Positions 1 to 12,089 of a stretch of DNA of 64,000 nt are shown piece after piece. The stretch covers positions 1,674,001-1,738,000 of the forward strand of contig OZ234504.1 in assembly GCA_965153455.1 (NCBI GenBank). The letters run 5' to 3'. How positions within the stretch are numbered: position 1 is the stretch's first letter; each line of letters opens with the position of its first letter. Both the position numbers and the translations under genes were made by a program. This DNA is from Sphagnum compactum. Taxonomy: Eukaryota > Bryophyta > Sphagnopsida > Sphagnales. The notes beneath the pieces were generated by a model. It ran no database searches, had not been told where the DNA came from, and saw only the letters and a program-made list of their open reading frames with translations.

Positions 1-209
1 TTCATCCAAAACCTAGAAGCCAAACAACAAAACACAAAAGCAAAGCGAAGAAAAAATGCGTAGAACGTTTAAGGTTAGGAACTTACTTATCAATTAGGTT
101 TCTTGTTTTTTTAGGTTGCGCCCATTGCATCCAAAACTACGCAGAACTGAAAAACAAAATATAGAAACAACTTGTTGTTCCAAGCAAAGTCAAGCTCCAA
201 GAAAGTAGA

Positions 210-535
210 ACACTAAGTAGAAAGAAGCAAAGCACCAAGAGCACTAAGCAAAGAGAAGTAGAGTGCCAAGAGCACCAAGCACCAGGAAGCGCTTCCAAGC
301 ATAGAGAAGTAGAGTGCCAAGAATGCAAAACATAGAGAAGCAAAATGCCAAGAGCACTAAGCATAGAAAAACAGAATGCCAAGAGCACCAAACACCAAGA
401 AGCAGAGTGCCAAGCACTAAGAAAGCAAAGTGCCAAACACCAAGAAGCAAAGCGCCAAGCATTGAGAAAGCAAAGTGCCAAGCACCACATAGCACCACGC
501 ACCATAGAACGCCACACACCATATAACGCCATGCA
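210..535. repeat. Degenerate short tandem repeat, purine-rich on + strand
   Basis: The + strand is built from imperfect units of roughly 25–35 bases around the words 'agagtgccaag', 'agcaccaag' and 'gaagcaaag'. The repetition leaves several frames open on both strands, so apparent proteins here (Leu/Trp/Cys-rich on −, Lys/Gln-rich on +) are by-products of the repeat. No domain is recognisable. It may be an old minisatellite. Confidence 0.6.
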
Positions 536-559
536 CTGAGATTCTCGACACCCAAAACC

Positions 560-1540
560 TTTGTGCCAAAAGCTTGAAAGTGACAAGTTTTTCTTCTTTG
601 CTCCTCCTAAACCTAAACCTAATTGAAAACCTTAAACCCTAAATAATCAAACATATTGGCATCCGGTGGTTGTGCACATTGCCAGTTATGAAAAATGTAA
701 AATTCCTGGCCATTATGCATATGCATAACTGGATGAATCTGGATAACCGGACAACACTGGTTCTTACCAATGCAGGGTGGGTATTTAATTATTTGTTAAT
801 ACCCACCAGTTATGGGTATTTGAACAAATTGTTGGTTCTGGGTATTTGAAAAATCTCAACACCAAAGAACCATGAACCCAGAATTTGCAGATTCAAAGAA
901 CTGTAGGTACTAGGTATTTCAAAAAACTTGAAAGAACCACCAGGTTTCATGAAAGAACCTATCCCAAAGTTTTAGGTGGATATTTGATTTAATAAAAATT
1001 GAAAACCACAGTTTATATATAATAACTGGGTATTTGATTTTTGATAACCATGGTTATCAATCTTGATACTCAGATTGACACCCAGGGGGGGTTTGGTGCA
1101 AGTTCTAATACCCACCCCCATGCTGGTTCTTACACCTACTCATAGCCTTCTGTTCAGAGGTTTTCAAGCTTCTGATTGGCCCTCCCTTCATCTTCCCCAT
1201 GCATATACCCTCTTCCTTTTCTTTTTTTTTCTTTGCATACATCGTCTGGACAGAGACTGGTCATGGATTTTCATCCATGGAGAGAAGGGTTATATGGTTT
1301 TTTTGGTCCATCTACAAGAATGTTACGAAACTTTTTTCATCCATCCACATGAGGGTTATGGGGTAACTTTCAAACCTTCAAACAGAAGGTTATGTCTGGT
1401 ATCCAGCTCAAGGACGCTGGTTACCAAAACCCAAGTTTCCCTCACCTCAGTTATTTCCGATAACCAGCATCCTCTCTGGTTGGTTACCTTAGTCCTTGAA
1501 GAGTATGAGGGAGCTTACACCAGTTTTTACACTCTTACGG
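560..1540. other. Gene-less stretch, possible old transposon
   Basis: No gene is recognised. From 780 to about 1060 the sequence repeatedly uses words like 'gggtatttga' and 'ggttctgggtatt', suggesting a decayed repeat. An open frame of 160 codons at 1063–1545 (+) has no recognisable domain, is Ser/Leu/Phe-rich and runs into the 34-bp tandem repeat, so it is not called as a gene. Confidence 0.4.
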
Positions 1541-1544
1541 AGTA

Positions 1545-1628
1545 GGCGTAATATCCCTCAGCGAGGATATTATCCCTCGGCGTAATATCCGTCAGCGAGA
1601 ATATTATCCCTCGGCGTAATATCCCTCC
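1545..1628. repeat. 34-bp tandem repeat with internal dyad
   Basis: Units begin with 'ggcgtaatatccctc' at 1545, 1579 and 1613, a period of 34 bases and about 2.4 copies. Each unit contains an inverted repeat, 'aatatccctc' followed after three bases by 'gaggatatt', so the block can fold into repeated short hairpins. It lies about 600 bases upstream of the LPA19-like start codon. Confidence 0.8.
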
Positions 1629-2050
1629 TACTCTTATCCCTAAAACTACATTCCAGTTACAAGAAGTAGTCGGGGGACATTCTTGTTGGAATGACTAACC
1701 ACTACAGATAGAAATTTGTGGATGATTGTTTTTCCCTGTGGATGGAAGGACGGACATTGGACAGATTGGCGATGTTCGTCGTCCACCTGCCGGGGCTGTC
1801 CCTGGCTGGTGGCGACAGAGTTTTGGCCATAGCCACACAAAGAAAAACTGAGAGCTTTGGACATAACAATCGGCATTTACAGGGATACATTTCCAGAGAG
1901 AAAGGAGAGCATTTTCAGAGAAATTATTGTCTATGTTTTTTGTATTTTTTTCCTCTTTTGTTAGTGATAGATTTGTGCGTGCGTGAGTCATTTATTTGTT
2001 GCAGAGAAAGAAGCTGATGAGTCTTTTGAAAGATAGAGAAAGAACGCGCG

Positions 2051-2079
2051 CTCTCTCTCTCTCTCTCTAAGAGGTTTTG
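2051..2079 (+). promoter_or_regulatory. (CT)n pyrimidine tract before LPA19 start
   Basis: A run of CT dinucleotides follows 'gaacgcgcg' about 90 bases upstream of the ATG at 2169. Pyrimidine patches near the transcription start are common in plant genes, including photosynthesis genes that often lack a TATA box. No convincing TATA box is seen nearby. The regulatory role is inferred from position only. Confidence 0.35.
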
Positions 2080-2168
2080 AGTCGAGAGTCGTCCCTGATT
2101 AGGAGCACTACGCACCCACCAGAGACAGAGAAAACGGAATTGGAAATATTTTGGCGAAGGTTGGAGCC

Positions 2169-3687
2169 ATGAGTGTGCCTTGTGGATTTGTAATTGCGTG
2201 CTGTGGAGCTCCAAGTTGCAGCAATCTGCAATGTTCATCCTTCGGTACGTATCTTCCCTTACATGTATACATGTGTGTGTGTCTCTGTCTCTCTCGTTGT
2301 TCCATGGCGCATGTGACTTGTAGCTCCTCTCAGAAAACAAGTCTTCTTCAAATTTTGACCTAAAATCTAGGCATTCTTCGTCTTGAACATTTTACTCAAT
2401 TGGGGGATGTGCAATTTGGCGTTTTGATCCTGAGTTTCGACGATTTGGACTCTTCTAAGACACAGACCTGTGCAGTCATTGAGTTTTTCACATGTAGAGG
2501 GATGGGGTTTAGACACTTCCTTCATTCACAACTTTACATTATTATTATTATTATTATTTTCCACGGCACTTTTCTCCTCATCTTCATTAAACCCTAGATT
2601 TCTGACTCTGAATTCATTTGTTATTTGTAAAATCTAGCAGATAGATTACAGATGAAACCAGCACAGCCACTTGTATTTCGAAGGATGTATACAATTAAGC
2701 CTGTTTTATCAGCATTGAAGGACAATAGCACAACAATAGTTCAACGTCGAGAAATTATATCAACAGTGTTGCTATGTGGAGCATCCATCTTACTAGGGCA
2801 ATTAGGACCATATATAGTGCCAGCCATAGCTGAGGAAAATAACAAGACTAGTGATAACAGCGGAGGCGGTGATGGCAGCAGCAGTATTGTGGATGGAGTA
2901 TTATCCTTGTTTGATCCAGATCAGATGACAAAATCAGGCAAAAAGCTACCAAAGAAGTATGTCAAGAGTGTCAAGGAGGTGGTTAAAAGCCTGCGTGAAT
3001 CCTTCAATGAGGACACAAAGGACAATGCAAAATTTCGGAGGAATGCGGATTCTGCTAAAGAGGCGATCCGAGAGTACTTGCAAGACTGGAGGGGTGCAAA
3101 AGTTGTTGCAACTGAGGTCACCACTGAACCTTCTCCTTCATACCAGCGTATGGTTTAGTGACATCATAAAAGAATTTTGGAAAATATTCTTTGTATTTTG
3201 AGAGTGCTATTTATTCCTTTGAACCTGCCTGGAGCTTTGTCAGCATGCATTCACTGAGTGTAGTGCACTACTTACCAGCCTTGCAGAGTGAGTTACACTC
3301 CATCATACACCGCTTTTTCCCAATAAATTCGGAATTCTTTGTAAAGGGTATGACACCTATGCACAAAGCCACACAGGTTCTCACCCCTGTTCACTCAGGC
3401 TACTGCCCGTGTTCAAACCTGTGAAGACCCTCTTGTAGTGCCATACCCTACAACATGTTCAATGGAACAGTGGAGGTATCCTTCTAACTATCTTTCTGAC
3501 TCCATTTGTGAAAGTTGCTTGCCTAAATTGGAGTATGGATGTGGGCCAGGATTCTTACGTTGCATTGGAGAGCGCATTTCGCATTCTGGGTGAGTTCTAC
3601 TCAAAGAAAGGTCCACAAGCTGCTTTACCAGAAGACATAAGAACTCGTGTATTAGAAGATCTTAGTAAAGCAGATGATTCTATCTGA
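2169..3687 (+). CDS. LPA19: Psb27-H2/LPA19-like photosystem II assembly factor, thylakoid lumen
   Basis: Three exons: 2169–2244, 2641–3116 and 3550–3687, coding for 229 residues. Introns are GT–AG: donor 'ggtacgt' and acceptor 'atctagcag' in phase 1, then donor 'gaggtcacc' and acceptor 'gtgggccag' in phase 0. The N-terminus looks like a bipartite transit peptide. After about 60 Ser/Lys/Arg-rich residues come twin arginines (61–62), a hydrophobic segment (64–83) and 'PAIAEE' (86–91), a likely lumenal cleavage site after residue 89. The mature part has the Psb27 helical core: 'LFDPDQMTKSGKKLPKKY', 'FRRNADSAKEAIREYL', and after the second splice 'DSYVALESAFRILGEFY'. This arrangement matches the LPA19/Psb27-H2 branch, known in Arabidopsis to assist processing of the D1 precursor and CP43/PSII assembly. 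The ATG at 2169 was chosen because exon 1 splices in phase onto the transit-peptide frame; the ATG at 2652 is a poorer, internal start. It converges with the HECT gene. All core motifs are intact, so it appears functional. Confidence 0.9.
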
Positions 3688-5756
3688 CCATGTGTTGTAC
3701 AACTTCAATTTCATCAGCATGTCATGGTTCCATTTGCATTTGGTCATGGTTGTGTGAAATTTGTAGGCCATACACTGCCCCATTTGGAAGCCATACAAGG
3801 ATTCCAAAATATTTGGTTCATGTCTAAGTTGTAAGCTATTGGGCTTTGGTAGCTTTTAGGGTGTTAGTTTCAAGAGTCAATAGACTCTGGCAATGTTCTT
3901 AGTTGTTCTTACTTGAAAGCTCATAGGGTGGCTTTGCAAGGGGAACAATAACACATCTGTGTAGAATGTTACAGCACCCATGGCCTTCTACATATCTCTG
4001 AACTCCTTCGACGCTCCTCATCTGTGTCTCATGAGGCCCAAGTGGACATTAACTAAATTCTGTGAGGCAACAAGGACCTGACAAAAGCAGCAGGACCATA
4101 TTTTGAATGGCCAGCAAAACTGTTAGCAAAGGCTATGCCGTGGAGCAGATTCTTGAAGGGGATGTGGGTGAGGTGGGATGAGCAGCTGGCATGAGAAATT
4201 AGACTGGAAAATTGGTTGTGATTACATCCTGTACTCTGCATGTTCAATTGCATCTCCAGTTCTCTGCCACTTACTAGTATCACCCTTCATAGTATGCAAG
4301 GAGAGGAGATTGGGTGGAGTTTGTGTTTTGACATGTAGGGAGCACAGAAACTTGGGAGGTCAAGAAAAAGGTATGATGATAACATGTGGATGCTTGAGAT
4401 TTAGACCTGCAGTTTCACAGGATCTTTGACATCATTACTAGTACTTATGCTTTCCATTGTAACCCTAGTGATTGCTGCATAAAGACATTGCTGTGAAAGT
4501 TCTTTATTAGCATGATAGGTTTTGTGTTTTTTGATTTTGTAAGGTTGTTGTTGGCTTTGGTCCAGTTGGTGTTGGCTTTGGTCCAGTTGGTGCTGAGGCT
4601 AAAACTTTGCACATAGTTTTGAAGGTGCTAGTGGAGAAGCAATGCTGGGCATGCTTCTGCTGTCTCTTGTTCATCCTGAAGGACCTCAACAATTTTGCTC
4701 TAGATGTGGTGTGAGGTGAGACGATACATTCTCCATTCACACAGCACACAGGGTCTTCATGGGAGGCTCTTCTCAAATGTTGAAGATGGCTGGTGCATGC
4801 ACCCCAATAATTACTGATTCACCCCCAAGAAGCCCTAAACACATTCTTCAATACAGTTGGCACCTGCTATACCTAAGCAAAGAAGTCTACAAAAACTCCA
4901 AACAGGTTAGGATATGTAAAACACCTTCATCAGATCAAGGACAGATACATGCACGAATTTCTGGTCAATTTTCCATCCATGGGAAACACCTCCAAAATCC
5001 AGATGAGATATAGAATAAGGTACAGGCATTTCATTTGAGGAACTGGCAAATGTTCCAACAATTCTGAGGTGCCAACTTTTACAGGTAAGGGGAATTACAT
5101 CCCTGTTTCTATTTTGACCGAGAGAGTTTCGCATCAGATCTGCACTAGACTAACTGAACCTTGCAGACTCTTCTTCCTGTCAAGGAGAGAGATGCGAATC
5201 CAGCAAAGCTCATACTGTATACACCTCCTGGGCTTCTTGGCCTATGTAAGACGGGATGACATCAAGAACTCAAAAACATACATGGAACATTCAATCAATG
5301 AAACTATCCAAAGCTTTTGCAAGCAATTTTGAATAGTAGCAATTGAGAGATTTTGGAGGCAAGGTAAGGGATTGTGTGCTTTGAGTCTCCTTCCAAGGCT
5401 CTGCACATCGTCTGGAAACTATGGAAAAACTACTCTGTACTGGAAACATAAATGAGTTCAAACAAGAAAAATGCTCAAAGCTACAGACCAGCAGGTCCCT
5501 ACTGCTGCCACCGAAAAAATATTGGAAAAAGAAAAGACAGATTATGTACAGATAAAAAGCACAGTGAATGTGCAGTTGGGATGTAATGATGGAGTGAAGA
5601 ATCATGTTGCAAGATGATCCCACAAGAACTCCTGCTTCAAGGTGAGCTTGGCTTCAGCATTTCACATTTTTTGACATGTCACTTAACTGGATTCACCGTG
5701 AGAGTAAACAGCGGGCAACTAAGCCTTGATTACATGGAATTGGTACCATGACACTA
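3688..5756. other. Intergenic region between convergent LPA19 and HECT genes
   Basis: No gene is recognised. The first few hundred bases should include the LPA19 3' UTR, and the last few hundred, read on −, the HECT 3' UTR. Near 4547–4595 a 24-base unit ('gttggctttggtccagttggt') is tandemly duplicated. Open frames in this interval are short and lack domains. Confidence 0.5.
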
Positions 5757-8700
5757 CTATCGGAGCTGAAATTGGTTGCCAGTTTCAAATATGGCAGTTG
5801 TGAGGTTGTTGTGAAGTTCTTCATATGTGTCATAATCAGGAAGAATAAGTTCATTGAAACATGTGTGAGCCTGTAAGAAAACAAACGAATTTAATAAGCA
5901 CAGAGCTTCTTGATTGGACAACAAAATGTTGAAACCTGATATGATTTCCAGTTAATCTGAATTTCTAGCATTGCTTGTACTGGGATACTCAAATCTAACA
6001 AAGATTACATGAGAATACTCAGTGAGACATCATCTTGGGGCCTGCAGTATGAGTTTATAATATTACCTGTGGAAGCCTGGTAGAGTCTGATACACGCACA
6101 ATGTGGAATGACCTCAAACCTTCACTACCACGCAGTCCCTGTAGCAAGCATGACTCCCATGTCAAGCCATTTGTAGTGGAAGTAAATTGCTGTTGACAGC
6201 ATAACACAATTGGACAAATTTCCTGGAGTATTTGGAGGGCACCTTGTATCCATGAATTTCAAGCCCAAAAAAGAGGAGAGTTCTTACACCTCCTTCTGAG
6301 TCAGGGGATCTTACACTTACTTAGAGGTGTAAGATCCCTCCCACTCTTAAGGCATAGATGTAAGAACCCTCCCCCTCCTATCCCCCGTGCTATATGTATG
6401 TTCAGGTTCATGATAATGAGGCTGATGTTTCCTCATGGTTTATGATGGGTAAAGCCCACTGGTGGCCCATCTGGGGCTTTACAATACAGAAGACCTATTG
6501 CATGTCTATTCTGTACCAAGAGACCTAGTCTTGGTCTTGGCATCCTCTGACCTCAAAGTTGGAAGAAGCTGGAAGCCAAATATCTCAAGTTGCGCAAACT
6601 TGAAATTATCTTTATCAGTAATTATCATTCAAGTCAACCTAGATGAACTGAGAGATGATTCAATAACTAGGTTACAGATCTGAAAAGGTCTGAAATTACA
6701 TCAGAAAAACAAAACAAGAGGAGAGCCCTGGGCTATAAAACAGAGGAAAAACTGAGCATTGTCAACACGAGTTTGAAAGGTCATGGGTTTGCAGTCCCAC
6801 AAGTTAGTCCACATGTGTTTAAGATCTTTCCTGAGAAAAGATCATTGCTCAAACCCAGATAAGATAGTTTCAGTATATGGGTATATCGACAAGTTATAAA
6901 TCACAGGGGTTGTAAAAAATGTGAGAGTACCTTAAAACCTTCAGGAAAAGGGACCTGTGTTCCACCACCCAACAGAAAGAAATGCATGTGAGGAAATTGG
7001 TGAGAAGCAGATAAAAAATCTACTACTGGGGGAAAAAAAAATCACGATTTAGAGAACATGCTAAATCTTAAGAGGATAGGGTCAGCTGAAACAACTAAAA
7101 TTCAAATTGCAGGTATGAGAGTTGTGATCAGATGCTATCTGACTCCTATATGAGAAGCCCAACTACATGGCTCCTGTTCCCAGGCCATCATACCTTTGAT
7201 GTGCCAGTTACAAACTGTAGTAGCCGAGCTCTCATTTCTTGGTCCCAAGACTCCACCAACTGCAGCACAATGAAAACAACCTTTTCATTAGATGAATGAT
7301 TTTTCCTCCAAATTGGGACCAGGCTAAAACAAGAAAAATTCTCTGTATGCAGCACTGGCAATCTTTGTAAACCCATCCAAAGTTTTGAAGGTGCTTCACC
7401 ATGCATGCCAGTAAATCTGAAAAGAAGTAACAAAATTTGAGAACAAGTTCAAAGTATGATAGCCTTCAAAGACAGCTGGTAACTGAAAGGGAGGAGGGCT
7501 TAAAAACCTTTACCAGCCAGAACCATCTGATCACATGGCAATCGGAGGTGTCACTGTAGCCTGCTTTGTACACTGTGTTTTTCCTCCTGGGGAAGTAAAA
7601 ATCAAAGAAAAAAACAGAAGGTTCATACTGTGACCCAAGTATAGAGAATGCTTTTAATTATATACACTTATAAGGTATGGTAATAAAAAAGGCATGCACT
7701 CTCCCTCAGTAACCTTAGACCTTCGACACAACAAACCAGCTGAAATTACTTCTACTACAGGAGAATAGTTCATTCTATGGCAACTCCTCACTTCTCAATG
7801 AACCCCAAGTAAGGGTTAGGAAATCAGAAAACACACCAATCATCAGTATCTATGGTTGGAAGACCCCCAATAAGCCATTCAAGCTCATTCTCATCAAAGT
7901 GCTGCAAAGAATAGCAAACACATAATGTATCAAAAAGCCATGCACACCATTTTGTGTGATAAACCTTAAGATACTTCCAAGCTCAAATCATGCAAAGACT
8001 TGCTCACTTATATTGGCAATACTATTCTCCCTACCAGACAATAGTAGACACTTATCTTCAAAATCTCCTCAGTGAGCACAAAAAGTGGCTAATACATGAC
8101 ATCTGACAGAACTTCAAGATTTGCTCCAGATGGCCACATTGTATAAACAAGTACTAGGTTCTGTTTAAGTTTGCTTGTTTCAAGATTTCAAAGAGTCCAA
8201 ACCTGTAAGAGAACTGGATCAACAACACGGGCCAATCCAGTGCGTAGTGCTTGGAACTGGGGCTCCACACTCTCTGCCCAAAGATATTCAGTTGTAAGCA
8301 CACCCCCACAACACTCCCTTTCAATTCCAGCACAAATCTAAACAAGCCTCCACATGGAAAGAAAAGAAATCCATATGAAGGAAAAGACACTTAGTTGGAG
8401 AGAAGCCACATGTGAGCAAAATCAATATCTGATATCAGCAACTAGCCAGTCCACAAAACAAACACTACAGGAAGAATCTGATGTGCCCCAACTGCATGAC
8501 AAGTGATGTTGTCTGCTTAATCACAGCTGATTTACTGTGATAACTTCAGGATATTACACTTGAGCATGTAATGCAAACTACCAGTTATACAAATGAAGTT
8601 CATATGCATTAGAGAATAAAGAGGCAAACATAGATGCCACACCTTTGAGGCGCCAACTGGCCAAGAGATCTACATATTCCCGCTTGTTCTGTTCAGTCAC

Positions 8701-11700
8701 CACCATCTCTTTGCCCTTCTCCTTGAGCTGCCCCAAGAGAACAATAACAATCATTTTGTCAACACAAGGTCAAACCTACTATTACACCAAGGTCCTGCCC
8801 CTTGTTATCATAAAACCATCAGTTGAGAAGACAACTTCATGTGGCCAATTCCAAGAGAAAATCTTCTACACCAAGTGGTTTGTAGAAAAGATACTAGTCA
8901 TAAAGTCCTCATTGGAAATTCAGTGGTAATCACACACACAAGTGAAATGATAATTGTGGAGGTGCTCCAGATGGAAAATGCATGAACACACAATTTCGGT
9001 AACAAGAGTTTGCTATGAGAGAGGGAAGGGGATCATTGTTGTAACTACAAACCTCAATCTCCTCATATGCACCAAAATTCTCTTTATCTACTGAGAAGGT
9101 CAAACTCAAGTCGATCCCTTCCAGTTTGTTCTCCAACAGCTGCAAATCAATCAATGTCTTAGGAAAACCTTTCCACCCCAAAGCTTCAACTCAAAAAAAT
9201 CAAGATTCCTTCCACAGACCATTAGATCCAAAGAGAAGGTAATTATTCATGCCTCTAGTCCTAAGATCACCCAACAAATTTCTACTCTGCACAATCCATG
9301 TTCTATTGCAATCAATATTTTGTACAGCACTGCACAGTGAAATCCTTCATAGGTGAGATTTATCCAACAACTTAACACTCCCACACAATTTGCCATGCCC
9401 TACCCCATACTTCTACCAATCCACAAAAAAATCCAAAAGAAAAATAAAAATCACAGAAGATTATAAACATTGAAATTTGCTCTCTACTATGGGAAGTACA
9501 CAACAAAAAAAGAGCACTAAAGCCAGTTAATGCAAATTAAATGGGTAAAGACTGCCAAAAGAGAAAGAGAAGTAGTAGTACCCAGCAAAGGCTCTTGTAG
9601 AACTGCACATCCACTGAGGCCATATCATGGTAGGTGACAGGTTTGTCAAGTATGCGCTTATATACAAGCCTAGTAAAATGGGCGTCAAGGAGACATCCAT
9701 CCAAAAGAGCTTTCCCAACTATTGTCCCAATGAACTGGAAAAAATCCAAGTGATCAGGATTTACACCCGAATTTTGATTAATTTGGAAAGTATAGTCATC
9801 TGCCGCACTGAGTGTGAAGAGTGCATATTGAGGGTTGAAGATCTCCTTACTAAGCACACTATACCAATCACGTGTGACTCCTCCATCATCCCTGCCGACC
9901 TCACCCACAAAGTGCACAGAGAGAGGATTCCGCAAATCATCGTCACTGATTGTAGCAAACTGCAAAGAGTCATCATCCCAAGTTCTTCATGAGTATCAAT
10001 GACCATCAACCTTCCTCCCTTCAACACCCAACCCACCAGATTGTTCTCCTTTTTCAAATGCACTTTAACCAATCCCACCAATCTGAAATTCTGGCAAATC
10101 ATGCAGATAGTTGAGAAACATTCTTTTTGCCCATGACAGTCTCCATCCTTCAGGATACAAAGGGAATGGACAACTTTTCAAGCATGAGTTCTTTTTCCAG
10201 ATTATGCAGCAGAGAACCTCTTCTCCCTGTCAGCAAACAATGACTCCCAAGCTTTGAATCTCCTAACGCATCTTACAATATAGTACTTGTCACCACAGAT
10301 TCCAAAACTTCATTAAGAGAAGCAAGTCAATTTTCACAATTGAAATACAGCAACTGGAATTCTTAGGCCAACCTGTAGATAGGAGTCCTGGAAGACATGA
10401 TCTCGCCTCACCACAATCTGTAGTAGCCTCCGTTCACTTCTTGGTGGGGAGGGTTCTGCCTTACCCCCATCGTGCCCTTTAGAAAGCTCCCTGTCAAGAT
10501 TAGAGAAAAAAAAAGTGAAGAATTCAATTTTCATGGCTTTGAGTAGTTTTGAGTCCAAGATCATGACACCAGCATTCTTATGCACAATCTGTTGGTGTAA
10601 GCCAGTTGACATGAGAAAGATCCCAATGTTTCCAAGGACTTGTGCTTCAAAATCACTCCAAGTTTCCTCACACTTGACCTCTGTCAACCAAATAACCTTT
10701 CTCTTCCACTACAGAATAACTCTGATGGGAAATCGTAGACAAGTGCGTCAATTCTAAAATCTTAACCAACCTAAACTGTGCCCTGACCCCTATTTGATTG
10801 CTAAGAACCAGACCTCCCAAAAGACCAGAGTAAGATTAGAAATTTCTTTGCTATACCTTGCAAGCCACTCACGCTTCATTCTAAAAATTGAGCCGATGCT
10901 TAAGTGGTCTTTGAGATCCTCAATGGACTTGATGTTTGGGAATTCAACTCCTGCTGAAGAGACACGAGCAGCCCGGCTGCTGTGCAAGCTGTCAAAGCGC
11001 ATAGATGGGGCTGGCAGTACTGCAGGTGGGACTGACACAATGTGATCATTGATAGACAGCTGTATTGCAGCTGCTAAGTCTGCAGCTGCACCCAATTCCC
11101 CATTTCACCCAAATACACTTCAGCTGCTGTAACAGGTTTATGAAGGAAAAGAACCCACCAAAGACAGTTGGATGCCCTAATCCACATGTAGACAGGAGAC
11201 AAAGCATTAATTACTAAGCAATCTCAAACCCATGAGCAAGTTCCATGGACTGTGTTAAAATTCGATTCTCCAATTCTTTAAGTTGTGAAGTGAATTATAG
11301 TGATCATTTATTGCAAAGTCACAACAACAGATTTTTTTTTGGCCATTTTCATCTGAGCAAGTTGGTAAATGGTGACCACCAATCTTAACAGGTCTTTTTG
11401 TTCCCCAACTGCTTCCCTGATAGGTACCCTTGGTTACTGGGTCTTTTTTCGTCCATGGGCACTACTGGATCTTTTCTGCTTCTTACAGCAAACTGCTAAA
11501 GCTTCCACATTCAAATAAAATGAGGCGAAATGATGAAAGCAACTCATGATATGACAGAAAATCCCATGTCTGGTTTTATGTTCCATGATTTCACATGATG
11601 GAAAACAAGCAGAGCTATTGCTTACTAGTGACTGAGCTCATAAGAGCCTCAAAAGATTGTCACTGTCTTCAATCCCGATAAGCAAGCAAGCACGTCAGAT

Positions 11701-12078
11701 GGTCACAATTCTTGAACAACTCAGACTCAATTCAACACAAAACAAGCAATTGCAACAATGGCACAGATGATGCGCACAGATCCGTGGAGTAAGAAGAGAA
11801 ATTGAGAGACCGGAAGGGGAAGAGAGGAAGAATCAGAAAGAACATGGTGATGATGGTGCGGCATGAGGAAAAAGGAAGGCAAGACAAAGCAAACCTTCGC
11901 GGCGGCGTTGCATTCGCCGTCTGTGCCAGGAACATACTGCCAGCACCGATACCATCATCGCCGTCGACATCCACGCCCATGCTAAAAGAAACAGAGGCTG
12001 CAGCAGCATCACATGTGCCACAGAAGAAGAGGAGCTTCCTCCTCCCCCTGGTGGCCGCTGTTCTTCTACTCCCACCAT
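5757..12078 (-). CDS. HECT E3 ubiquitin ligase with N-terminal TM segment and UIM-like motif
   Basis: Thirteen exons on −: 12078–11895, 11085–10857, 10490–10373, 9959–9582, 9139–9053, 8727–8643, 8273–8203, 7901–7837, 7586–7514, 7259–7194, 6954–6931, 6138–6067, 5870–5757. All introns are GT–AG and every phase joins, giving 521 residues. HECT enzymes take ubiquitin from an E2 onto a Cys, then pass it to substrate. Seen in order: Gly/Ser linker (11–19), hydrophobic segment (about 23–51), basic 'RRRMQRRR' (53–60), UIM-like 'DLAAAIQLSIND' (64–75), then HECT from about 157. N-lobe motifs are 'VRRDHVFQD' (165–173), 'GGVTRDWY' (203–210), 'FNPQYALF', 'VGKALLDG', 'FTRLVYKRIL' and 'VTYHDMASVD'. C-lobe motifs are 'LLQFVTGTSK' (443–452), catalytic 'AHTCFNEL' with Cys488, and Phe518 at position −4. 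The ATG at 12078 has a good context (A at −3, G at +4), and no upstream in-frame ATG was found. It is far shorter than UPL1–UPL7. Individual exons are secure; exon 1 and hence the membrane segment are the least certain part. Confidence 0.9.
6226..6480 (+). repeat. Dispersed repeat copy inside HECT intron 11
   Basis: The start 'tttggagggcacc' and 'tatccatgaat', the middle hairpin and the end 'gggtaaagccca' recur at 44598–44910, with a shorter relative at 18177–18265. A perfect 12-bp inverted repeat, 'gggatcttacac' (6305–6316) and 'gtgtaagatccc' (6328–6339), lies inside. It is a non-autonomous element with no coding capacity, sitting in an intron between exons 6931–6954 and 6067–6138. Confidence 0.55.
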
Positions 12079-12089
12079 GCTCCTCCGTG

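Noticed and set aside
137-586. 149-codon Leu/Trp/Cys-rich frame on − and overlapping frames on +
   Set aside because: Several frames stay open because of the short tandem repeat at 210–535. No domain is present, and the composition is repeat-driven.
1063-1545. 160-codon + frame
   Set aside because: No recognisable domain or splice partners. It ends in the 34-bp tandem repeat and lies in repeat-like DNA.
6780-6815. 'ggtcatgggtttgcagtccc' resembling a tRNA T-arm
   Set aside because: No D-arm, anticodon arm or acceptor stem; it lies inside a HECT intron.
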